Shown here piece after piece: positions 31,807-40,351 of a stretch of 64,000 bases of DNA (positions within the stretch are counted from its first letter, which is position 1; each line of letters begins with the position of its first letter). Below the pieces are notes generated by a model that worked only from the letters and a program-made list of their open reading frames with translations, searched no databases and had not been told where the DNA came from. The stretch spans positions 3,282 through 67,281 of the forward strand of contig JAVBOM010000061.1 of the NCBI GenBank assembly GCA_031550535.1, read 5' to 3'. This stretch comes from Avichristensenella sp031550535 (GTDB lineage Bacteria > Bacillota > Clostridia > Christensenellales > Aristaeellaceae). The position numbers were made by a program, and so were the translations under genes.

Positions 31807-33093
31807 ATGACGGTTCGTGAGGCGGCGGAAAAGGCCAGGCGGGCGGCGCTCGCGCTGGCGGCCATACCCGATGAGACGCGCGCGCGCGCGCTGCTGGCCA
31901 TGGCGGACGCGCTGGCGCGTGACGCGGACGCTGTGTACGCCGCAAACAACACCGACCTGGCGCGCGCTGAGGCCGAGGGGCTTCCCGGGCCGCTGCTCGG
32001 CCGCCTGTCCATGCCGGAAAAGAAAATGCGGGACGTGTGCGACGGCCTCCGCGCGCTGGCCGCGCTGCCCGACCCGCTGGGGCGGACGCAGCTCGCCACG
32101 GAGCTGGCCGAGGGGCTGGATCTGTACCGGGTGTCCTGCCCCATCGGCGTGATCGGCGTCGTGTTCGAGTCGCGCCCGGACGCGCTGGTACAGATCGCCT
32201 CGCTCTGCCTGCGCAGCGGCAATGCCGTGCTGCTAAAAGGCGGGCGCGAGGCCAGGGAGACGAACGCCTCGCTGTTTGACATGCTGAACACGGCCGCCAT
32301 CGCCGCCGGCATTCCAGAAGGGTGGGCCGTGCTGCTGGAAACGCGGGAGGACGTCGCGGCCATGCTGGCGCTGGACGACGTGATCGACCTGATCATCCCG
32401 CGCGGGAGCAACGCGTTTGTCCGCCATATCAAGGACAACAGCCGCATTCCGGTCCTGGGGCATGCCGACGGCGTGTGCCACGTGTACATAGACGCGGCGG
32501 CGAACCTGGATACCGCCGTGGCCGTGACCGTGGACAGCAAGGCGCAGAACGTGTCCGTGTGCAACGCGGCGGAAACGCTGCTCGTGCACCGGGACATCGC
32601 GGCGCGCGCGCTGCCGCCACTCGCCAAGGCGCTGGGCGAGGCGGGTGTGACCCTTCGGGGATGCGAGCGGACCCGGGAAGTGATCGCGTGCGCCGCCGCC
32701 GATGAAGCCGACTGGGGCGCGGAATACCTGGACTACATCCTGGCGGTCAAGGTGGTCGATTCGCTGGACGAGGCCATTGACCACATCAACCGGCACGGAT
32801 CGGGGCACACGGACGCCATCGTGACGGAGGACGAGGCGGCCGCGCGGGTGTTTTGCGGCCGTGTGGACAGCGCTGGCGTGTTCTGGAACTGCTCCACCCG
32901 CTTTTCTGACGGCTACCGTTACGGCTTCGGCGCGGAGGTGGGCATTGCCACCGGCAAGGTGCACGCGCGCGGCCCAATGGGGATAGAAGGGCTGTGCACG
33001 TACAAGTATAAGCTGATCGGCCACGGGCAGACCGTGGGCGGCGGGGTGCGCTACACCCATGCGGAGATCGGGCACGGTTGCCCGCTGGAATGA
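31807..33093 (+). CDS. proA: Gamma-glutamyl phosphate reductase
   Basis: This 428-residue aldehyde-dehydrogenase-fold enzyme makes glutamate semialdehyde, the second step of proline synthesis. Visible are the NADPH-binding region CPIGVIGVVFESRPDALVQ, GGREARETN, the catalytic Cys in SKAQNVSVCNAAETLLVH, and the C-terminal TGKVHARGPMGIEGLCTYKY. The ATG at 31807 was chosen because the family starts near here and AGGGGTG lies upstream. The partner proB is not in the window, so proA is separated from its usual neighbour. The gene is divergent from infC. Confidence 0.95.
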   Translation: MTVREAAEKARRAALALAAIPDETRARALLAMADALARDADAVYAANNTDLARAEAEGLPGPLLGRLSMPEKKMRDVCDGLRALAALPDPLGRTQLATELAEGLDLYRVSCPIGVIGVVFESRPDALVQIASLCLRSGNAVLLKGGREARETNASLFDMLNTAAIAAGIPEGWAVLLETREDVAAMLALDDVIDLIIPRGSNAFVRHIKDNSRIPVLGHADGVCHVYIDAAANLDTAVAVTVDSKAQNVSVCNAAETLLVHRDIAARALPPLAKALGEAGVTLRGCERTREVIACAAADEADWGAEYLDYILAVKVVDSLDEAIDHINRHGSGHTDAIVTEDEAAARVFCGRVDSAGVFWNCSTRFSDGYRYGFGAEVGIATGKVHARGPMGIEGLCTYKYKLIGHGQTVGGGVRYTHAEIGHGCPLE

Positions 33094-33120
33094 CGATCTG
33101 TTGAGGAGGGTAATGGCTTC

Positions 33121-33990
33121 ATGATGATGGATATCGCCAGCCCAGCCGAGCTGATCCGCGTGGAGCAAGCGCGCTTTGGCGACGGGCGCAGGCAAGCGTA
33201 TCTGACATTTCTCAATGAATACGAGGACACGATGACCGCGCTCTCGGGCCAGATCACGCTGCTGAACGAAAGCGGCAAGAAGATCGGGAGCCGGCCGGTG
33301 TCCTTCTCCGGCCTGACGGCGGAGCCGGGCGAGACGTTCGTGTGCCATCTGGCGCTGGACGGCTATCCGGAGTTTGACCGCATGGAGATGGCGGTGGAGA
33401 AGGCTTCGTTTGTGTACGCCAAGGACTGGAACACCAACCCGAACCGTGTGATCGACTGCACGCCGCCGGTCCTGGGGGCCGGACCCGAGCGGGTGGCGCT
33501 TATCGCGATGGTGGGGCACGACGCCGTGTGCTTCCCGGCCCTTACCAGCACGCACTGGATCTGCGTGTGCGGCCGTTTCAACCGCCTGCGCTGGCTGACA
33601 TGCCACCGCTGCGGGAGACCGCGCGAGGAAACGCTCGCCTTAACGCCCGAGGTGGTCACCGCGGACTATGAGGAGCACGTGGAAGTGAGCCGCGAGGAGG
33701 ACCTGGAGCGGCTGAAGCAGCGCGACGAGAAAAGCCGCATGCGCAAGGAAAGGGCTGCGGCGGAGGAGCGGGCGAGGCGGGAACGCGCGCGGCTCGCCTG
33801 GCGCAGGGCGCTGGTCGCGGGGGTGGGCGTGCTGGCGGTGTCGCTGGCCGTCTGGGGCGCGGCGCGCCTGTTCACGGTCATTGGGCGCGGAATGGCGCCC
33901 GCCGGCGATTCGGCGTCCGCGGGCGCTGTGCCCGCCGCCGGAACGAAGGTGACGATGCCCCCGGTTGACTATCTGGAACCAATTGGATAA
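33121..33990 (+). CDS. Zinc-ribbon membrane protein of unknown function
   Basis: I do not recognise this 289-residue protein. Residues 1-150 are beta-rich. At about 147-165 there is a CxC...CxxC pattern (WICVCGRFNRLRWLTCHRCG), probably a zinc ribbon. It is followed by a charged coiled-coil stretch rich in Arg/Glu (about 185-225), one transmembrane helix (about 228-250: ALVAGVGVLAVSLAVWGAA) and a short Ala/Pro tail. The topology suggests an intracellular sensor or adaptor facing the cytoplasm with a short external end. GAGGAGGG lies about 12 nt before a run of ATG codons; the first (33121) is used. It follows proA by 27 bp. Confidence 0.65.
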   Translation: MMMDIASPAELIRVEQARFGDGRRQAYLTFLNEYEDTMTALSGQITLLNESGKKIGSRPVSFSGLTAEPGETFVCHLALDGYPEFDRMEMAVEKASFVYAKDWNTNPNRVIDCTPPVLGAGPERVALIAMVGHDAVCFPALTSTHWICVCGRFNRLRWLTCHRCGRPREETLALTPEVVTADYEEHVEVSREEDLERLKQRDEKSRMRKERAAAEERARRERARLAWRRALVAGVGVLAVSLAVWGAARLFTVIGRGMAPAGDSASAGAVPAAGTKVTMPPVDYLEPIG

Positions 33991-34010
33991 TGGCGGCAGA
34001 AGTATGCCGC

Positions 34011-34039
34011 TTGCCTGTAGACGCTAGCTGTAGTATACT
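34011..34039 (+). promoter_or_regulatory. Promoter for the branching-enzyme gene
   Basis: A -35 TTGCCT and a -10 TATACT are separated by 17 bp, about 145 nt before the start codon. Confidence 0.75.
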
Positions 34040-34057
34040 GTCAGCGGTGCTTTCAAT

Positions 34058-34095
34058 TAAAGAGGCGAGGAACCGATAAAGAGGCGAGGAACCGA
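34058..34095 (+). repeat. Two tandem copies of a 19-bp unit in a leader
   Basis: TAAAGAGGCGAGGAACCGA occurs twice head to tail with no mismatch, starting about 12 nt after the predicted transcription start. The second copy runs into dispersed element E. Confidence 0.9.
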
Positions 34096-34137
34096 AGATT
34101 CTGAGCCATGAAGGGATTTCACAAGAAATCCCCACAG
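34089..34137 (-). repeat. Two-hairpin dispersed element, diverged copy E
   Basis: In minus orientation: GTGGGGATTTC, loop TTGT, GAAATCCC, TTCATGGCTCA, then a small GAATC-TTC-GGTTC hairpin containing a G-U pair. It belongs to a sub-type shared with F1. Confidence 0.75.
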
Positions 34138-34185
34138 CGATTGGATCGCATGAAGGCTGGATTGAACATAAAAGGAGGCCCTACA

Positions 34186-36198
34186 ATGCCGCGCAAAACC
34201 CGCCCACTAGACATGATCGTCCGAGACCCATGGCTTGAGCCTTACGAGGCCGAAATTCGGTTCCGCCTGGCCCGCCACGCGGCGATGCGGCGCAGGCTGC
34301 TGCCGGACGGCGGAAGGCTGCGCGACTTTGCCAACGGCCACATGCACTATGGTATCCACCTGACCCCGCAGGGCTGGGTGTACCGCGAGTGGGCGCCCCA
34401 CGCGAAGGCGTTGCACTTCTTTGGCGAGTTCAACGGCTGGGACCGGACGGCCCACCCGATGACGCGCAAGGATGAGAATACCTGGGAAATCTTTATGCCG
34501 GGCGTGCGCTCCCTGGCCCATGGCCAGCATGTGCTGGTCGAGGTGGAGGGCGCGGACGGCGTGAAAAGGGATCGCATCCCTTTGTATAGCCGCCGCGTGG
34601 TCAAGATGCCGGAGACGAACGCCTTTGTTGCGGAGCTCTGGGCGCCGGAAGCGCAGTTCCCGTGGACGGACGCGATGTTCAGTCCCGTCCGCGCGCGGCC
34701 GCTGCTGATCTATGAGGCGCACATCGGCATGGCGCGCGAGGAGGGCGGCATTGGCACCTACGCCGAGTTCACGCGGGACATGCTTCCGCGCATCCTCCGG
34801 GACGGCTACACGGCCATCCAGCTCATGGGCGTGATGGAGCACCCGTATTACGCGTCGTTCGGCTATCAGGTGACGAACTTCTTCGCCGCCAGCAGTTGGT
34901 TCGGCACGCCGACGGACCTGCAGGAGCTTGTCAACACGGCGCACGAAATGGGGCTGGTCGTGCTGCTGGATCTGGTGCATTCGCACGCCAGCGGCAACTA
35001 TGCCGAGGGCATCGCCGAGTTCGACGGCACGGCCCACCAGTTCTTCCACGCGGGTACGGAGGGCTTTCACCCGGCGTGGGGCAGCCGCGTGTTCGATTAC
35101 GATAAGCCGCACGTGCTTCACTTCCTGCTGTCCAACATCAAGTTCTGGATGACGGAGTATCACTTTGACGGCTTCCGGTTTGACGGCGTGACCTCCATGC
35201 TTTACCAGGACCACGGCCTGGGCAGGGCGTTCACGAGCTATGACGATTACTACGGCGACAACATCGACATGGGCGCGGCGGTGTACCTGATGCTGGCGAA
35301 CGAATTGGCGCACAGCCTAAAGCACAACGCGCTGACCATCGCCGAGGATGTCAGCGGCATGCCGGGCCTGTGCCTGCCGGTGCGGGAGGGCGGCTTCGGC
35401 TTCAGCTACCGCCTGGGCATGGGCGTGCCGGATTTCTGGATTCGCACGCTGGAAAAGCGTGACGAGGACTGGGACATGCGGGAACTGTGGCACGAGTTGA
35501 CGACCCGCCGCCCGTCCGAGCCGGTGATCGGGTACAGCGAGTCGCACGATCAGGCGCTCGTCGGGGACAAGACGCTGATTTTCCGCCTGGCGGACGCGGC
35601 CATGTATACCGACATGAACAAGACCACGCACAACCAGGTGATCGACCGCGCCATCGCGCTGATCAAGCTGATCCGCCTGATTACGGTGATGCTGGCGGGC
35701 GAGGGGTATCTGAACTTCATGGGCAACGAGTTCGGTCATCCCGAATGGATCGACTTTCCGCGCGAGGGCAACGACTGGAGCTACAAATACGCGCGGCGGC
35801 AGTGGTCCCTGGCGGAAAACCACCTGCTGAAATACGAGTGGGTCGGCGATTTTGACAAGGCCATGATCAACATGATCAAGGCATGCGGCGTGCTGGAAAC
35901 GGCGGAGGTGACGAGCCTTTGGATCGACCAGGAGCAGAAGATCATCTGCTTCCTGAAGGCCGGCCTCGTCTTTATCTTCAACTTCCACCCGACGGACTCC
36001 CAGAAAGAGCTGTTTGTGCCGATTCCGCGCGGCGGGAAGTGGCAGGCCATCTTCTCCACGGACGAGGCGCGCTTTGGCGGGGAGGACCGCGTGGACATGC
36101 AGTACGTGTACCAGACCGAGAAGGACGGGGCGCGCGGGCTTGGGTTCAAGATTTACGCGCCGTGCCGCACGGCGATGGTGCTGGCGCAGAGGGGATAA
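34186..36198 (+). CDS. glgB: 1,4-alpha-glucan branching enzyme, eukaryote-like GH13_8
   Basis: This 670-residue enzyme introduces alpha-1,6 branches into glucans. An N-terminal CBM48 region (YREWAPHAKALHFFGEFNGWD) is followed by the GH13 barrel: IYEAHIGM, IQLMGVMEHPYYASFGYQVTN (split here as family landmarks), nucleophile Asp in GFRFDGVTSML, acid/base Glu in TIAEDVSGMP and ESHDQALVGD. These landmarks match the animal/plant-type subfamily (GH13_8) better than the usual bacterial GlgB (GH13_9). AAAGGAGG precedes the ATG at 34186. No glgA, glgC or glgP is adjacent. The next gene starts 20 bp later. Confidence 0.92.
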   Translation: MPRKTRPLDMIVRDPWLEPYEAEIRFRLARHAAMRRRLLPDGGRLRDFANGHMHYGIHLTPQGWVYREWAPHAKALHFFGEFNGWDRTAHPMTRKDENTWEIFMPGVRSLAHGQHVLVEVEGADGVKRDRIPLYSRRVVKMPETNAFVAELWAPEAQFPWTDAMFSPVRARPLLIYEAHIGMAREEGGIGTYAEFTRDMLPRILRDGYTAIQLMGVMEHPYYASFGYQVTNFFAASSWFGTPTDLQELVNTAHEMGLVVLLDLVHSHASGNYAEGIAEFDGTAHQFFHAGTEGFHPAWGSRVFDYDKPHVLHFLLSNIKFWMTEYHFDGFRFDGVTSMLYQDHGLGRAFTSYDDYYGDNIDMGAAVYLMLANELAHSLKHNALTIAEDVSGMPGLCLPVREGGFGFSYRLGMGVPDFWIRTLEKRDEDWDMRELWHELTTRRPSEPVIGYSESHDQALVGDKTLIFRLADAAMYTDMNKTTHNQVIDRAIALIKLIRLITVMLAGEGYLNFMGNEFGHPEWIDFPREGNDWSYKYARRQWSLAENHLLKYEWVGDFDKAMINMIKACGVLETAEVTSLWIDQEQKIICFLKAGLVFIFNFHPTDSQKELFVPIPRGGKWQAIFSTDEARFGGEDRVDMQYVYQTEKDGARGLGFKIYAPCRTAMVLAQRG

Positions 36199-36217
36199 TA
36201 AAAAGAAAGAGCAAACA

Positions 36218-37033
36218 ATGAAGCGATTGTTGATGATGATGCTGGCGTGCACGCTGCTGCTTAGCGGATGCGCGCACGCCGCGGAAAGCACGGAGGTGCT
36301 TATCCTGAAAATCGGCAAGGCGGACGCGATCCTGATTACGGCGGGAAAGCACGCCGTGCTGATTGACGCGGGCGAGAAAGAGGACGGCGAAGAGATTCTG
36401 CGCAAGCTGGGCGAGAAGAATATCGATACGCTGGACGTGATGATCGTCACGCACTATGACAAGGATCATGTCGGCGGCGCGGACACAGTGCTGCGCGGTG
36501 TGGCTGTGAAGGCGCTGTACGACGCGAACTACGAGTCTGAAAGCAAGCAATACGAGGAGTATCTCGCGGCGATCGATGCGGCTGGCGTGCCACGTTCGCG
36601 CGTCGCGGAGGAAACGGCCCTCACCCTGGAGACGCTCACGCTCACGCTGATGCCGACGGCCATCGCGCCAGAAAAGACCGGGGACAAGGAGATCGACAAC
36701 GACCAGTCGCTCGTCGTCTCCATGGCGGACGGGCGGCACACGTTCCTGTTTGCCGGGGACGCGGAGGAAGCGCGCATCGGCGAGCTGCTCGCCGGGGGCA
36801 TCGGCGCGCATGACGTGCTGAAAATGCCGCACCATGGGCGGGACAAGGTGAACCTCGCCGCGCTTCTGGACGCGGTGCGGCCGAAATACGTAGCAATCAC
36901 AGATTCGGATAAAAACCCGGCGGATGAAAGTGTGCTCGCGCTGTTAAGCGAGCGCGGCGTGCAGACCTACGAAACGCGCGGCGGCGACATCCGCATCGTG
37001 AGCGACGAGAAGGGCATCACAGTGTACCAATGA
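36218..37033 (+). CDS. MBL-fold metallohydrolase lipoprotein
   Basis: This 271-residue protein has a lipoprotein signal with lipobox LLSGC (MKRLLMMMLACTLLLSGC) and a metallo-beta-lactamase fold related to the C-terminal domain of ComEC: THYDKDHVGG (HxxxDH metal motif), FLFAGDAEE, and MPHHGRDK. It should sit on the outer face of the membrane. ComEC-like MBL domains can act as nucleases or phosphodiesterases; the substrate here is unknown and no ComEC membrane part is present. The ATG at 36218 has only a weak AAAGAAAGAG site. It overlaps the following kinase-like gene by 4 bp (ATGA). Confidence 0.82.
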   Translation: MKRLLMMMLACTLLLSGCAHAAESTEVLILKIGKADAILITAGKHAVLIDAGEKEDGEEILRKLGEKNIDTLDVMIVTHYDKDHVGGADTVLRGVAVKALYDANYESESKQYEEYLAAIDAAGVPRSRVAEETALTLETLTLTLMPTAIAPEKTGDKEIDNDQSLVVSMADGRHTFLFAGDAEEARIGELLAGGIGAHDVLKMPHHGRDKVNLAALLDAVRPKYVAITDSDKNPADESVLALLSERGVQTYETRGGDIRIVSDEKGITVYQ

Positions 37034-37605
37034 GCGAAAAACCCATACAGCTTCACACGTTTGACGAGCTGCTGACGTGCGTCGCACAGCTTTCGCGCGG
37101 CATCATCGCCATCGACGGGCCGTGCGCTTCCGGCAAATCCACGCTGGCGGCCCGGCTGGGCGAGGCGCTCGGCGCGAACGTATTCCATATGGATGATTTC
37201 TTTTTGCGGCCCGCGCAGCGCACGCCGGAAAGGCTTTCCGAGCCTGGCGGTAATGTGGACCGCGAACGCTTTTTTCTGGAAGTGCTCGCGCCGCTCGCAA
37301 AGGGCGTCGGTTTTGCTTATCAGCCGTATGACTGCGGCGAGCAAGCCCTCGCGGCGCCCGTCGCCGTCGTTCCCACGGCGCTGAGCGTTGTGGAGGGCGC
37401 GTACAGCCTGCATCCGGCGCTCCGGGACGCGTACGCGCTTGGAATCTTCCTGTCGGTTGACCCCGTGGAGCAGCGGGCGCGCATTCTGCGCCGCAACGGC
37501 CCGGAGTTGGCGAAGCGGTTTGACGCGGAGTGGATTCCGATGGAAAACGCGTACTTTGCCGCGTTCCGCGTCCGGGAGTTCTGCGACTTTACGCTGACCC
37601 TGTAA
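37030..37605 (+). CDS. Uridine kinase-like P-loop NTPase
   Basis: This 191-residue protein has the Walker A motif AIDGPCASGKSTLAARLGEA, then HMDDFFLRPAQRTPERL, as in uridine/nucleoside kinase-family proteins that bind a phosphate acceptor with the DDF segment, and later VVEGAYSLHPALRDAY. It likely phosphorylates a nucleoside or similar small molecule in the cytosol. It is translationally coupled (ATGA overlap) to the MBL lipoprotein. Distinct from true Udk in length and C-terminus, so substrate is left open. Confidence 0.8.
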   Translation: MSEKPIQLHTFDELLTCVAQLSRGIIAIDGPCASGKSTLAARLGEALGANVFHMDDFFLRPAQRTPERLSEPGGNVDRERFFLEVLAPLAKGVGFAYQPYDCGEQALAAPVAVVPTALSVVEGAYSLHPALRDAYALGIFLSVDPVEQRARILRRNGPELAKRFDAEWIPMENAYFAAFRVREFCDFTLTL

Positions 37606-37644
37606 ATCCTTTTCAGAAAATTCACAGTTATTCTCCGTACCCCC

Positions 37645-37705
37645 TGGACAAACGCGCCGCCAGGGAGTAGAATGGTCATAAATTCCAACTGAACGGGTGT
37701 TTAGT
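37645..37705 (+). promoter_or_regulatory. TetR promoter with operator over the start codon
   Basis: -35 TGGACA (37645-37650), 17 bp, -10 TAGAAT (37668-37673). An inverted repeat ACTGAAC (37688-37694)/GTTTAGT (37699-37705), 6 of 7 bases matching with a 4-nt spacer, lies just after the predicted transcription start and abuts the ATG; it is the best candidate for TetR autorepression. Confidence 0.65.
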
Positions 37706-37706
37706 G

Positions 37707-38300
37707 ATGAAATCATCAATAGATGAACTGCGAAAAGATGAGGTGCGGCAGCGCATTGTCGACGCCGCCAAGGAAGAATTCCTGCTGTCCGGCTACGCCC
37801 GCGCGTCCATGCGTTCTATCGCGTCGCAAGCGGGCATGACGGTGGGGAATATCTACCTGTACTTCACCGGAAAGGAGCAACTATTTGACGAGGTTGTGAG
37901 CGCGCCGGTGGAGGCGTTCCGCCGGATCCTGCGGCTGACATCCCCCACGGATGAAACGATACGAAGGCTGGCCATGGCGCTGCGCGATGTGTTCGTCAGC
38001 AACCGGGTGGAGTTTCTGATCCTCATTTTGCGCAGCGGCGGCTCCAAGTATGAAAGCTACAAAACGAGCATCGTCGACTTTGCGCAGCACCGCATGGCGG
38101 AACAGTTTGCCGGGCAGCCGGACGACCGCATTTTCGGCCCCTTGGCAGTCGCGATTATCGAAGGGCTGCTGTATATTTTTAACCGCTTTGACGGGGAAGA
38201 GGAGAGCCTCACCGCCGACCTCATTCTATTTCTCAACTACATGCTGAGCGGGCTGATCGCGGCCCGCAGACAAACGGAGGCGTATCCATGCGAAAAATAA
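37707..38300 (+). CDS. TetR-family regulator
   Basis: This 197-residue protein has the TetR helix-turn-helix at about residues 10-55 (RQRIVDAAKEEFLLSGYARA and SIASQAGMTVGNIYLYFTGK) and a helical ligand/dimer domain. A GTG directly before the ATG at 37707 is an alternative start. It overlaps the MMPL exporter gene by 13 bp, so it almost certainly controls the exporter cassette. No strong ribosome binding site is visible; the leader carries an inverted repeat that is a probable operator. Confidence 0.88.
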   Translation: MKSSIDELRKDEVRQRIVDAAKEEFLLSGYARASMRSIASQAGMTVGNIYLYFTGKEQLFDEVVSAPVEAFRRILRLTSPTDETIRRLAMALRDVFVSNRVEFLILILRSGGSKYESYKTSIVDFAQHRMAEQFAGQPDDRIFGPLAVAIIEGLLYIFNRFDGEEESLTADLILFLNYMLSGLIAARRQTEAYPCEK

Positions 38301-40351
38301 CGGAGTTCCTGTTACGTCACCGCAAGATGACCATCGGCTTTTTTGCGGTGCTCCTGGCCGTCAGCGCCGTGTTGTCGATGATGGTCACGGTGAACTACGA
38401 CCTGGCCGAATACCTGCCCGACGGCTCGATGACCAAGCGCGCGATCTCCGAGATGGAGAGCAGCTTTGGCTACACCGGGACGGCGGAGGTCATGGTGGAG
38501 GATATCACCGTCCCGGAGGCGCTGTCTATCAAGGCGCGCATCGCCGCCGTACCCGGGGTGAAGAGCGTGCTGTGGCTGGACGACGCGGCCGACCTCGCAA
38601 AGCCTATCGAGGCCCTGGGCGCGGCGACGGTGGGGCAGTTTTACAAGGACGAAGCCGCGCTGTTCCAGGTGACGTTCGCCCAGAGCGACTATGAGCCGGC
38701 CACCGGCGACGCCATCGAGGGCATCCGCGCGCTCGGCATCGAGAAAATGTACATCACCGGCAACGCGGAGGAATCCCGCTCCATGCGGTCGCTGCTGTCG
38801 TCGGAGATCTTCACGATCATGCTGGTCGTGGTGCCGTTCTGTCTGCTGATCCTGTTCGCGGCGTCCACATCCTGGGCGGAGCCGCCGCTGTATCTGGTGG
38901 TGCTCCTGGTTTCGATCATCATCAACATGGGCACCAACGCGCTTTTCACCAATGTTTCGTTCATCACGCACGCGATGGCCGCCGTGCTGCAGCTTGCCAT
39001 CTCGCTGGATTACTCGCTGTTCCTGTTCCACCGCTACATCGAGGAGCGGGACGAGGGCAAGGACGCGCGCGAGGCGGTGATCCAGGCGACGGTCAAATCG
39101 CTCAACTCCATCCTGGCCAGCGCCCTGACGACCATCGCGGGGTTCCTCGCGCTGGTGCTGATGCACTACAGCATCGGCCGGGACATCGGTCTGGTGCTGG
39201 CCAAGGGCATCACCATCAGCCTATTCACCTGCCTGACGCTGATGCCGGTGCTGCTCTACTGCCTGCGGAACGTCATCGACAAGGCGCGGCACAAGCGGTG
39301 GCTGCCGTCATTTGGCCGCATGGGCAAGGGCGCGCTGAAGCTCCGCTGGCTGCTGCTGGCAGCGCTCGTCATCGTGCTGGTGCCGTCCTTCCTTGGCCAG
39401 AGCCATAACACGTTCCTGTACGGGGGCACGGCGGCGGGGGAGGCCAACGGGTTGAACGGCAACCGCGCGGCCATTGAGGCGCGCTTCGGCGCGAACAGCC
39501 CCGTGGTGCTGCTCGTGCCGTCCGGCGATACGGCGAAGGAGACGGAGCTTGCGGCGGCGCTCTCTGATCAGGCGGCGGTGACGGGCGTGCAGGCGCTGGT
39601 CACGCTGGCCGATCCGGGCATTCCGCGCGACATGGTGCCCAAGGCCGTCGTCGATCAGTTCCAAAGCGAGAAGTACAGCCGCATGGTGGTGCGCCTGAAC
39701 ACCACGACCGAAGGCCCCGCCCAGACGGCGGCCGTGGAAGCGGTGCTGGAAGCTGTGGAGGCGTGGTATCCGGGGGAATGGCTTGCTGCGGGCACGGCGA
39801 CGAGCCTGCACGACATCCAGCAGAGCGTGGAGGTTGACGGGCAGCGCGTGCAGCTCCTGTCGGTGCTGGCCGTGGCGATCATCGTGCTGTTGTCGTTCCG
39901 CTCCATCACCATCCCGGTGCTGCTTGTGGCGCTGATCCAGTGCGCCATCTGGATCAACATGGCCGTGCCATACTTTACCGGCACACCGCTCATCTACATC
40001 GGCTACCTGATGATCAGCAGCCTGCAGCTCGGCGCGACGATCGACTACGCCATCCTGACGACGAACCGCTACATGGAGGACCGGCAGACAAAGCCACCCA
40101 AGGAAGCGGCTGTCTCCGCGCTGACCAACGCGGGACCGTCCGTGCTGGTGTCCACGCTGATCCTCGCGGGTGCGGGGTTCGCGGAGGCGGCGCTCAGCAA
40201 GGTGTCCAGCATCAGCGAGATCGGCATGCTGCTGGGGCGCGGCGCGCTGCTGTCCGGCGGATTGGTACTGATTGTGCTGCCGCCGCTCCTGGCGATGCTT
40301 GATAAGGTTCTCCAGTGGGGGACGCTCAAAAGGAAAGGGGTCAAGGAATGA
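38288..40351 (+). CDS. MMPL/RND-family exporter
   Basis: This 687-residue protein has twelve transmembrane helices in two halves, each with a large external loop after its first helix. The proton-relay Asp-Tyr pair of MMPL proteins is present in both halves: AISLDYSLFLFHRY and GATIDYAILTTNRY. MMPL proteins move lipids or hydrophobic compounds using the proton gradient. It overlaps the TetR gene upstream and overlaps the downstream heptad-repeat protein by 4 bp, so all three are one cassette. Length is typical of short Firmicute MMPL members. Confidence 0.92.
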   Translation: MRKITEFLLRHRKMTIGFFAVLLAVSAVLSMMVTVNYDLAEYLPDGSMTKRAISEMESSFGYTGTAEVMVEDITVPEALSIKARIAAVPGVKSVLWLDDAADLAKPIEALGAATVGQFYKDEAALFQVTFAQSDYEPATGDAIEGIRALGIEKMYITGNAEESRSMRSLLSSEIFTIMLVVVPFCLLILFAASTSWAEPPLYLVVLLVSIIINMGTNALFTNVSFITHAMAAVLQLAISLDYSLFLFHRYIEERDEGKDAREAVIQATVKSLNSILASALTTIAGFLALVLMHYSIGRDIGLVLAKGITISLFTCLTLMPVLLYCLRNVIDKARHKRWLPSFGRMGKGALKLRWLLLAALVIVLVPSFLGQSHNTFLYGGTAAGEANGLNGNRAAIEARFGANSPVVLLVPSGDTAKETELAAALSDQAAVTGVQALVTLADPGIPRDMVPKAVVDQFQSEKYSRMVVRLNTTTEGPAQTAAVEAVLEAVEAWYPGEWLAAGTATSLHDIQQSVEVDGQRVQLLSVLAVAIIVLLSFRSITIPVLLVALIQCAIWINMAVPYFTGTPLIYIGYLMISSLQLGATIDYAILTTNRYMEDRQTKPPKEAAVSALTNAGPSVLVSTLILAGAGFAEAALSKVSSISEIGMLLGRGALLSGGLVLIVLPPLLAMLDKVLQWGTLKRKGVKE

